This document shows positions 27,047 through 36,696 of a DNA stretch of 64,000 nucleotides, in pieces; the stretch's first letter is position 1; every line of letters begins with the position of its first letter. A program made the translations under genes and the position numbers. The notes under the pieces are model-generated. The model was not told the DNA's origin and searched no databases. It was given only the letters and a program-made list of their open reading frames with translations. Source of the stretch: Climacteris rufus (taxonomy: Eukaryota; Chordata; Aves; Passeriformes; Climacteridae); the NCBI GenBank assembly GCA_013398175.1, contig VZRZ01001244.1, forward strand, positions 1,720,174 through 1,784,173, in the 5' to 3' direction.

Positions 27047-27052
27047 CCCATT
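27047..27052. repeat. Right flanking direct repeat of the 631-bp LTR
   Basis: cccatt, identical to 26410-26415. Confidence 0.6.
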
Positions 27053-27675
27053 TGTCCCATGTGCTCTTAGGCTGCTGAAGTGGGGAAATACTATTTATAG
27101 GGCAGTAGCATGACTTGAGCTTGAAAGTGTGTTGCCCCGAGAGACTGTAAGACTGAGACCTTGTCCCAGTGGCATTACTAAAGGTCTGATAGTTTTTGTG
27201 CTGGAGGAAGAAGCACTGAAGCTTCAAACAGAAATGTACAGTGCTTTGTATGCTGTGATGAAGGGGACACAACTAGGGGAGAATCACAACATAGAAGACT
27301 TCAAAACGTGTCCTAAATCCTAGCTTGGAAAGAGAGGAGGCAAGGAAGGGAGAACAGAACTGTGCCACTGGTATAAGCCCATGAGTCACACAAGTCTTTA
27401 GCACTCTGTGCTGTTCTAATCCCTCTGGCTCAGGAGGGGTGCAGTAGGGACTGGAAGAGGTAGAGAGGAGGGTGGTCAACACAGTTTTAGTGTGAAGAGC
27501 AGCTGAGTGAGCCATGACTTGTCAACCCGGAACATGGACAGCTGAAGGGTAATATGACAGAGGTCTGTACAAGTGCAAGAGACTGGTGGAGGATGTATGG
27601 ATAAGGATGGACTGGTTGACTTTTGTCCCTATAAGGAATGAGAAAACATAAGACAAAACTAGTAGGAGTTAGGAA
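27053..27675. other. Unique spacer between two LTRs
   Basis: About 620 bp with no gene or retroviral coding sequence recognised. It does not look like a proviral interior, and the LTRs on either side belong to different families and opposite orientations. Confidence 0.5.
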
Positions 27676-27681
27676 CAAGAC
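27676..27681. repeat. Left target-site duplication of solo LTR copy 2
   Basis: caagac, repeated exactly at 27995-28000. Confidence 0.9.
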
Positions 27682-27994
27682 TGTCACAGTAACGACACAA
27701 AAGAAGAGACAGAGACACCTGTTACCAGCAAGGAGGAGAGAGCAGGAAGGGCCAGCAAGGCCCGCCTTTTTATTTTATATACATTTAGAAATCACTATTC
27801 ATTGGAGGAAATCAGTTCTTCCTCCCTCAATCACAGTGGTCAAAGGAAATGTCCATCAAAGTTCTGTGTCCAGGAGAAAGGAATGTAAATTATAAGATAC
27901 AGTTACAATAACGTGGCTATGTTTACATAGAAAAGTGTAAGAAACTAGCTACAAAAGAATGACAACATCCACAACTGCAAAAGTCAGGGCAACA
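27682..27994 (-). mobile_element. Solo LTR, ERVK-like family A, copy 2
   Basis: A 313-bp element with the same termini as the copy at 2217-2531 and, by eye, over 90 per cent identical to it along its full length. The differences are scattered substitutions and a few small indels, mostly in the first 100 bp. It is flanked by its own perfect 6-bp duplication, caagac, so it is an independent insertion and not part of a segmental duplication. Orientation is minus, from AATAAA (plus-strand 27769-27774) and the TATA-like TATATAAAATAAAA just upstream on that strand. No internal retroviral sequence is present. Confidence 0.9.
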
Positions 27995-28000
27995 CAAGAC
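27995..28000. repeat. Right target-site duplication of solo LTR copy 2
   Basis: caagac, identical to 27676-27681. Confidence 0.9.
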
Positions 28001-31000
28001 ATACCAATGAGTTGGCTCTGTGTTAATCAAGCAGTAGAAGAAATATAAGGAATTTACACTCAAAGTGGGACAAGATCACAGAAGAAATACACCAGATACA
28101 ATTGGCCTGGAACTCCTGGAGCTTCAAGCAATTGGAGGCTGGGCATGACTGAGTTAAGATCTTGCACATGTTTCTTTATTTCCGTACTCTTATATTCCAG
28201 ATATCTGCTTTTGCCCACTTAGACAGAAGACACTGAACCTGGTGGGGTTTTTCTGACTAAATAAAACTGTTCCTATAGTCCATGTATATGAGAGAATCTT
28301 AATACTTATCAGAAATCTGATCCTCAGTCACAGAAATTAAATTGCAGGGACTGTCACCATGTATTCAGCTGAAGCTTGTGTATCTCCATTGGGATGGGCT
28401 GAAGCAGCACTGGTTGCTGGATATACATTCAGGATTACTGAGTGGAAGCATCATTTCTATGCTGTGTGTCACATATACTTCACTGTATGTGACAATGACT
28501 GTTATTTGCTACCAGTTCTGTTTCTAACTTGACATTTTTAGTTCAGTAAGAAAGGATGAAGAGAAAAAACCCTTTGGGTATAGTTACATTTTAATGTCAA
28601 GAATATGCAGTCATTGCATGGTATGTGTTTTGTCAAGTTTATAACAGTTAATAGAAAGCTAAAATAAGCTATGTCTGTGGGCCCAATGTTTTTGAACCAA
28701 TTCTCAAACTCATTCACCATTGCAAATGAACTTTAAGAAAAACAGGAATCTTGAACTTTGTTTTTTCATTCTGTTTCGTGCAAAAGACCGGCATATTTTG
28801 GCTTCTAGTGTATATTCTGGCTTTGCACTACAGTGCATGCAAACAGAACTATCAACTTTACAATTAAATGAATATGGGTTGGGGAATGTTTGGTGCCATT
28901 ACTCAATAGGACCATTTTGCTGGGTGCTCAGGATTGTAAAAAACTTCCAGTGAATCAACACTCCATCATTCTGTTATCCATCTTTGTCACTCTACTTCCT
29001 GGCAGAGGTAGCATTAGCTCTGCATTTAAATTGCTGTGCACAGCTATGAGTTGTGTAAAAAAAAAATAAAAAAAAAATGGAAGGGTAGAAATCCTGCTGT
29101 TCCACTTATCAACCAAACAGAACTGATCTAGGGCTGTGCATTCCTAATCTCTTGTTTTGACAGCCAGTTGTTTCATATTTTCATTTGTAAAACCTCTGTA
29201 GGAGTTACATGATTTGTAAAGAAAAAAAATCCCAGCTCCTGTAGAACTTTCCACAGAGACCTTAATTTGGACTAGTCTAATGGTTTTCTGTTCAACAAAT
29301 TCACCACAGCCCTGGGAGTCTCAGATTCGAGCATCCTTTTCTTTTAAGGCACATTAACTTTTAGCAGCCAGTCAATTTAGAGTTGAAAACCCCTGGTCTT
29401 GAAAAAGAAACCAAAGTTTTGGAAGAGCTGTGGGCATATGAATAAATGTCACTGAAACCTGAATTTCCTGTATGAGTGATCTTGTGGTCCTTTGCATTTG
29501 GGTGTAGTGCAATCACATTACTCATTGGCAGTGAGCAATAGTGGCAAAGATCTCACACCTCCTGGTTGTTCAAAACGTGATGTGTTGGTCACCACTCTCC
29601 TGTAGCCATTTTGGTCATTACAGCAAGTCTCTGACAGATCTCAACCACAACACCGGCTGCAATATTTTGAGAGTGACCATAAAGGGCAGAGCAGGGTTGC
29701 AGCTTTAATTCCTTAGGTGCTTTAGTCATGAAAGGCAGTATTATTTCCTAGTCTTACAGATCAGTGGGAACACTGATGTTCCTTGGACTGTTTTCTTTGT
29801 TCCCTGCCATCAAATGTGTATGTTTTTCTTATAATCCCACCTGCCAATGAGCTCGTGCTCACTCTGTATTTCTGAGGCAGAGCTGTTAGCATGCATATCA
29901 ATCCACTGTTTTCCAGCCTGCCTACCAACAGTGTATGTTCTGTTCCTAATACTGTGTACTGATTTGCAAAGCTTTTCTGATGATGGCAGGCAAGACAAGA
30001 AGCCATGCACACAGACCTCACTTCATGGTGCAGGGCAGAGACTGACAATTGTTGACAGATGTCTGAGTTGCAAATACATCAATGGGGAAAGGGAATCAAG
30101 TGAATAATGAGATTTAGGTGAAATTACTATGTAGGAGATGTTGCCTTTCTGAAGTTGCCTTTCTGGGTTACCTACTATTAGTAGAGAGATAGAATTCTTA
30201 CACCAAAAAAAGACTAAAAAAAAGTAAAACGCTACCAGAAAACCTGAGAGATCTCGGAGAGTAGTTTCAACACATACCCTGCTAGGAACTCTGTCATCAT
30301 GAGAGAGATGCATAAAGTCTCAGCCTTTAGAGGAAAGTCCCTCCCTTTTGCAAACTTGCCATTGTAACAGTGCTGATGCAATCATGGTTCTGTTCAGCCT
30401 GGTGTCAGAAAGCATCCACACAGCAGTTTGCTTCCTTGAATTACTAACAAGGAGACATGGAGGAAGGTTAGTAAGAAACTATATCTCTTTACTAGTGTTT
30501 TCCTTTCCTTTGCAAAAGAAAATTCAGTGTTGCAGAATGTAGTAATCTTATCAGAAGGAAATGTTTCCCTGCACCTCCCTTCTTCATCTTCCACTATCAT
30601 AGTGTTACAGAATGACAGAAATGGCCCTAGGATAACTCCTTGTTTTCCCTTGTTTGGTGTGTGCCTGCTCTTTGTTCTACTCAAATTGACTAATCGTGCA
30701 AATAATCTTGTGGCCTTTTGAAAATGGAAACAAAGTAAAGATTAAAAAGGTTAAAATCTGCATCCACACAAATATCACCTGCACCTCAGGGAATGGGGCT
30801 GCTTGAGCGTCACAGCAGTAACTCAAGCCAAATTAGGAAATTGTGGCTGCTGCTTCCTCTGTCAAATGAGGCTGTGCTCCTCCCAATGGCTTCCCTGACC
30901 ACTCTCTAGGATATCTTCATCTTGGAGAATCGGTCCCACTGTGATGATCACGACACAGTATGAAGGAAGTAAATGTTCTTTACTTTCCCTTCTCTCTAGT

Positions 31001-33060
31001 CTATCTGCCCAAGTATGCTATGGGACTTAGGGGACTGACCATGGAAGTGAGTGTCCTGGTTTTGAGCCATAGATGGAATTATTCACAACTGAGCAACGTA
31101 CACCTAAACCATTCTACATGGCTTGAATGGTTGTCTCCAGGCTGCATAACTGTAGCTGTGCCTTAGTTATATTGCTTAAAATTCTGATTCTGTCATAAAA
31201 CCCTGTTTTCATGTGCTAGTAGCTTTGGAAAATTTTCGTCCAGGTTGAAACTCCCCACACCACATCTGTGGACTTTAAGCTGAATACTCTCAGCAAATTG
31301 TGTCATTTTTTCACTGATAATAAGCCAGGGGAATAAATGAAAAGTACTATTATTAGTAAGAGTTACTGAAACCGGTGGATTCACTTGGCATGCTTAATTT
31401 AAAATAAAATTAACTAATTCACTAAGCTTGTTTATGAAAGCAAGTGGCTGAATCACCACAGATTCTAATGCACAAGAAGTATCTGCAGCAACAGCCTCTG
31501 TGCAGTTGTGACCATCTCCTGTGTTAAGGGAGCAGATGCTGTGCAAGCTGAGCAGCCAGTCAGGATACAGCTTCTGCAGCTGCCCCTGGAAATCTGTGCT
31601 TGGTCACCTCTGCCCAGACAAAGGCAAATGGGAGACTGCATTGGATTTTCAGACTGTCTGGAAAGTAGGCTCATTTTGAGCATGGGTTTGCAAAGGAGTG
31701 TTGGAAGTTCAAGCAGCATTGATTCTGAGAGTAAAAAATGTCAAAGATGGTGCCAAGGTTGATCCAAGATGAGTCCTGGTGCTGAGAGGAGTCCACAAGG
31801 TCACAATCTATGCAAAAATACGGTTGAAATGCTTACAAAATCACAATGCACCAGACATCCTGCACACTAAAATAGACAGGTAAAAGGCTGGACTGGGTAA
31901 AGCTGCAGTCATTGAAGAGTGTGTGAAGGAATCGATGTTACCCAATCAAGAAGCTGAATATTTGACTGCAGAGTTTCCTTCCTACTAGGTCTTTTATCTG
32001 GTATGTTAATGGATATTATCTAAACTCCAGATGAGTGTTCACTACCTTGTAGCTTCTTGGAAAGGGTGTCTCCAACATACTTAAGAAGAATAATCTTTAT
32101 TTTTATGAGTCCATGAGTCCCTGGGATGTTTCCTCTTTCCCAGAAGAGGGTAAAGAGTATATCACACAGATATTCCTGTAAAATGTTTGCCCCTCTTTTC
32201 TTTTTAAAGAACCATACATCCTGTTGATCAGATTTTCTGTATTTGAGTCAAAAAAGAGCAGAGCTGTCATGATTTTTTTTGCTTTTATTTAAACACTCGC
32301 TATAGACTGCTCCTATAGGGCTGCCCTTTTGTCCCTCTGTAGCCTTTTTTGCCTTTGCAGAGGATTCTTGCCAAAATCCTGCCAATGAAAGGATGCACTT
32401 CATAACACGAATCAGAATATGGGTCTCCACTTTGTCAGTTCTGCTGTGGGCCACACCTGAGGAACATCTTGGTGCCTGTCAGGTAGATATGCCACAGGCA
32501 AAAGTCAATTATTCCCTTTAAGCACAACAGAGAAGCTCCCCTAGTGCAGCAGGACTCATACAGCTCTCTCCCATAAACCACTCCTTCCCTGTCACCAATA
32601 AATTGCCATAGCATATTATCATAGACCAAGGAATGCTGTTGCTTTCACTTGTATCCCACATCAACTGTTTTCTCTTCCATTCTGGTGCTGGATCACATCT
32701 ACAGAAAAATAAGACACGACATGCATTTTCACTTTGTGTATCCGGCTTTCCCAACAGCATTTCAGATTACCACTATTTTATTCTCATGAGAAGTGACAGG
32801 GTGCAATAATGTCCCCAACTCTGCACCTGAGGTTTTCTCCCTACTTTTTGTCAGAAGCTGTTATTCAACCACAAAAAGTGCCCGTTGATGCCCCAGCAAG
32901 GTTATAAACTCCAATCAGCATCATGAGGCTGAAGAAGCCCAGACTGAGCATAGAGGAACTTTTACATGCATTTCCTCCTTCCTTGGTATTGCATTAATTT
33001 CCCCTAACTACCCCTCTACTTGTCAGTAGTTACAGGTAAACAGAGAGCTTTAGAGACAAT
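28001..33060. other. Unique AT-rich DNA, no gene seen
   Basis: No gene recognised. An A-rich tract (two A runs separated by one T) lies at about 29057-29079. At 31052 the plus strand reads TGTCCTGGTTTTGAGC, which resembles the 5' end of avian ERVL LTRs, but no matching 3' end or target-site duplication was found. Open frames on both strands are under 100 codons. Confidence 0.45.
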
Positions 33061-34190
33061 CAGATCCTAGACTGAAGAAAAGGAATCCAGATTGAAGTGC
33101 AATGCCCTGGACACACACATGGAAGCTGAAACCTCATGTGTGGCTTAGATCACCCAGAAAGCTGGACAGGTAAGGAGAATACCCAGAAGACTGGCCAATA
33201 TCAACACTAGAGTCAATGGGAAGAGAGAGGAGATCAACGGGAGAGAACACCACAATGAAACACTGTGTGTGATGGGCAGCCAGGCTGGGGGAGGGAGCAG
33301 AGGATGGTGGAGCCACACATGACTATGCAGGAACAGCTGGAAGATCAAGAGGCTGCTCGGACCCTGGAATACAGCCAAAATGAGGCTAAAAACTCCAAGT
33401 GGTTTGTGAAGACTGGTGAAAATAAAAAACAGTTTGGAAAACATCCAGGCTGAAACTGGAAAAAATAATTGCAGACTAGGGTAACAACTGCGGGTTCAAT
33501 GAATTTCATGATCCAGCAAAGAAATGCATCCAGGAAGTAAAATGGCAATGTTAAATATGGATTTCAAGAGCATGTTTTTTCCTGAATGTAATTTTCTTTG
33601 AGAAGAGAGGCAGAACCCAAACTACGTGAGAGAACGGGACACAAAGAAGAAAAAATAAATCATCAGGGAGGATCTGAAGAAAACAGTAAAGAGGTCAGAT
33701 ACAGAAGAACAAAGCATGTGATTTCAGCAAGGAGAAGGGGAGGTGGCCTGTTTGCAGATATTTGTTGTAAAGATGCCATTGTGGATCCTTTGAAATGTTT
33801 TAACAAAACTGTACATGTAGGTTTAAGTAGTACAAGGATTTGTCCAGCTTCAGTTTAAATGAGGGGCTGTACAGTCAGGTAAAGGTGCTGTGTGAGATGG
33901 GAGCATGCAAACTGGGTAATAGGGAGAAAATTGATGGGGAACCAGTGAAAGAGCGCTCTGAACAGTACTGCCAGAAGAGAAGAGGGAAATCTTGTAACTT
34001 GAAAAGATATATAGAATATATCTGTAACTATAAGGAAAGGGAAAAGAGACAGCAGAAAAGCAAAGGACTGGGGAAATGACTGTGGAAAGGAGGGCATGAA
34101 AACCTGCAGTGGGAAAGGCTGAGCAATGGAAAATTTGATAGCAGTCTGTAAGAAGAGAAGGGAAGCTGAGGACACGCGGAGCAGCAGTCA
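33061..34190 (+). other. Purine-rich strand-asymmetric block
   Basis: Over about 1.1 kb the plus strand is visibly rich in A and G, with many GAAG, AGAG and GGAAA words, and poor in pyrimidine runs. Stop codons are consequently rarer on the minus strand. This explains the two longest minus frames here (33850-34404, 184 codons, the longest in the window, and 33855-34175), and the Lys/Glu/Arg-rich plus frames. No recognisable domain is present. The asymmetry could reflect transcription-linked mutation or a decayed purine-rich repeat. Confidence 0.45.
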
Positions 34191-34469
34191 GGTTTAAGAC
34201 AAAGTTACAGTGGAAGTCATGGTGAAGGCAGGTATCTAGATGGACTAAAATGCCCCATTCACACTGCGGACTTCCTGATGTGTATCTGGTCTCTCCTGCA
34301 AAAACAGAAATCCAAGCAATAATTCCTAGCTGGGTGACAAACAGAAAAAAGCAAATACTCTGGAAAAGCAAAAACCTCCTCCTTGTCCTTTTCTCATCAG
34401 TCAAGTATTTCAGTGGCTGCTTTTTGAAAAAGTTACAGTTACGGCTATGTGAAAGAGATTAACTATGGT

Positions 34470-35270
34470 CCTTCTTTTACTTTGTTCTTCAGCTATGTTT
34501 GTGGCTGTCAGACAAATCTAAACTCCAAAGCCGGCCTCCTCCATGGGAGGATGTGTAGCTCTCTCATGGATTTCATGCATTAAAACCTGCAACACCATGA
34601 GAGGCAGGGACACAGGCAAGAGGTGGATGATTCTGTGGGGATTGGTGGGGGCCTGTGGAGGCTCCTACCCCTTCTCTGCCATGCTAGCCCCAGGCATGGC
34701 ATGGTGTCTCCCTCTGGGAGGAATTTCAACCTTTTAAGTTCAGGCAGCAATCACACAAAGGATAGTAAATATGATGATATGGCTTGAGGCAGCAGTGTTC
34801 CCTTGCTGCAGAACCTGTTGTTGCCTGTGCCCCCACAACTGCAGTATTCCCAGAGTTTTTCTATAAAGAAGCTTAGATGGGCAATTTCTAGTGACCAATT
34901 CAATTTGGATGATCTCCTCCTGATGTGAATCACTGATACTGCGGCAATGGTCCAACCAGAAGCTTAGAGCAAGCTGTGCTGCAGTAACTGCTACTACTCT
35001 CCTGCATCAGGGTTTAGTTGTCTCTGGGGACAGGTCACGGCTCTGACTTCAGTAGAAGTTAGTAGGGACAGCAAGTTAACGAAGGTTAATGGCTGCCTCT
35101 GAACAAAAGAATTACAGGTCTCATTGTGACTGGGTATTATTCAATCCAGGGGACAGAACAGGTTCCAGTGGCATCAAATCCATGCCTACATCTTCATTCT
35201 TTTAATAACCTTGAATGCAGGGGGAGGTGGTGGGTACCCATTCTCATCCTACTTGCAGTGATTGGGAGAT
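34470..35270. other. Unique DNA, no gene seen
   Basis: No gene or repeat recognised. Confidence 0.45.
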
Positions 35271-35900
35271 AGAGCCCTCAAATCTCAAGAAATGTTTGTT
35301 AAGCGTGTCATTCGTACATTGGAAATAAAATGGTATAAGCTTGTTCACAGCTGCGTCAGCTGCTATTTCCTTTTCTAGATAAGAGCCGCACTGTGCTCTT
35401 TCTCTCTGTCTCTTGCTGGTTATCAGATGTCCTGGAATTCTCTCCTACTCATTCACCATTCTCTCTCCTGTGGAGTAAAGAGGCACGGAGTCAAAAGACA
35501 TTAACAGTTAGCATTTTATCACTTCAGATCACGGCCAGTTTGCAAGCTGCTGTTTAGTTTTAACTACTAAATGGTAGCTTTTTTTTTTTTGTGTTTAGCA
35601 AAATAGTTGCTTAAGGGTACAGCAGCAGTTATGGAATTTATATTTTTATGTTACAATTTTTGTTAATATATATAATATTCACTTGTGCAGTCGATATTTA
35701 TTTTTAAATGTCTCAAATGTCATGCAAAGTGGCCATGTGAAAAAAGCAGTATTTTGCAGAAAGGACTCAGCCCTTAGTCCTGTTGATTTAGTTGGGATGA
35801 ATGTGATATTACTGAAACAGAGGTTTTAAAACAGATGAGATTGAGAACTAAGCAGTTAAAAGTGCGAGAGAATTACAATGTTTTTTTTCAGGTTCTTAGC
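35271..35900. promoter_or_regulatory. Candidate enhancer-like non-coding element
   Basis: Two E-boxes CAGCTG lie 9 bp apart at 35348-35353 and 35357-35362. They are followed by AGATAAG (35377-35383) and a TTATC word adjoining another E-box, CAGATG, at about 35420-35429. The following 400 bp is AT-rich, has no repeat signature and no sizeable open frame. Clustered bHLH and GATA words are typical of tissue enhancers, but such words also occur by chance. Conservation cannot be judged from one sequence, so this is only a candidate. Confidence 0.25.
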
Positions 35901-36570
35901 ACCGTGTTTATTAATGTCACTATAACTTGAAAAATGTTACAGAATTTGTACACCTTTATTACAGTTTTTAATATAAGGTTTATTTTTTATATGAGAGTAT
36001 ATCTTCTATTCTCCAATTTTAATAGTGGCATCCTTAACAATTCTTTTTTTTTTTAAATTATTTGCTTTAAAGAAAAAAAGAAAACTATCAAAAAAGCCTG
36101 TATACATGTACTTTCCCTCAAATAAATTATTTTCTCATCCCACTTTTATTGTTCTTCCTTGTGATTTCTCTGGCTTGTGGTTGTGTCTGGCCCAGCAGAG
36201 CCCACGCTGACAGATGTGTGCACGAACAGCTGTAGATGATCATCAACCCTCTTGTGTTGGCTACTCTGCAGTGTAAGGTAGACTTAGGACACAAAAGTTT
36301 CCAGGGCTTGTGTGGATGCTGTCTGACATATAACAAGGATTGACACGTACACTTTCCATGAGAGCTCCCCTGCTCTGGAGCCAACTGTCTTTAGGTTTAA
36401 TCTGAGTAGAAGCTGACAGACTGCAGCATCTAGCAAACAGAGTAGTATTTGGGATGGGAATGCTCTGCTTGCTGCTCCCAAGCCTGTCATTGCCCTGCAT
36501 GGAATCTCTTCAGTCTTTGCACCTCCACTTACTATCTCACCCTGTCTGTCCTGCATGCTTGGGCTATGGC
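35901..36570. other. AT-rich to mixed unique DNA
   Basis: No gene recognised. Short T runs lie at about 35882 and 36043. Open frames near 36.3-36.6 kb extend into the adjacent minisatellite and are not evidence of coding. Confidence 0.45.
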
Positions 36571-36696
36571 ACTGCCGGCCCTGGGATACACCTGGTGTCA
36601 CTGCCGGCCCTGGGATACACCTGGTGTCACTGCCGGCCCTGGGATACACCTGGTGTCACTGCCGGCCCTGGGATACACCTGGTGTCACTGCCGGCT
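36571..36696. repeat. 29-bp minisatellite, 4.3 perfect copies
   Basis: Four identical 29-bp units (36571-36599, 36600-36628, 36629-36657, 36658-36686) are followed by a 10-bp partial copy. Each begins CACTGCCGGCCCTGGGATAC and ends CCTGGTGT. The unit is GC-rich and has no stop trinucleotide on the plus strand. Because 29 is not a multiple of three, all three plus frames stay open and each cycles through a 29-residue peptide period. That produces the overlapping frames at 36449-36721, 36454-36909 and 36555-36770. Perfect identity of the units points to recent expansion. Confidence 0.97.

Noticed and set aside
26686..27113. Overlapping 130- and 82-codon plus frames
   Set aside because: They lie inside the R and U5 part of an LTR and are explained by its GC-rich composition.
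27053..27675. Sequence between the two neighbouring LTRs as a short provirus interior
   Set aside because: The LTRs differ in family and orientation and each has its own flanking duplication, so they do not form one element.
29057..29079. A-rich tract as a retroposon tail
   Set aside because: No recognisable element body upstream and no duplication. Treated as simple sequence.
32248..32760. Three minus-strand frames in succession that might be a broken gene
   Set aside because: I could not match any of them to a retroviral or cellular protein family, and joining them would need unsupported frame changes.
33850..34404. 184-codon minus frame, the longest in the window
   Set aside because: It lies opposite a purine-rich strand that depletes stops on this strand. 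It has no domain, and overlapping frames of similar quality exist.
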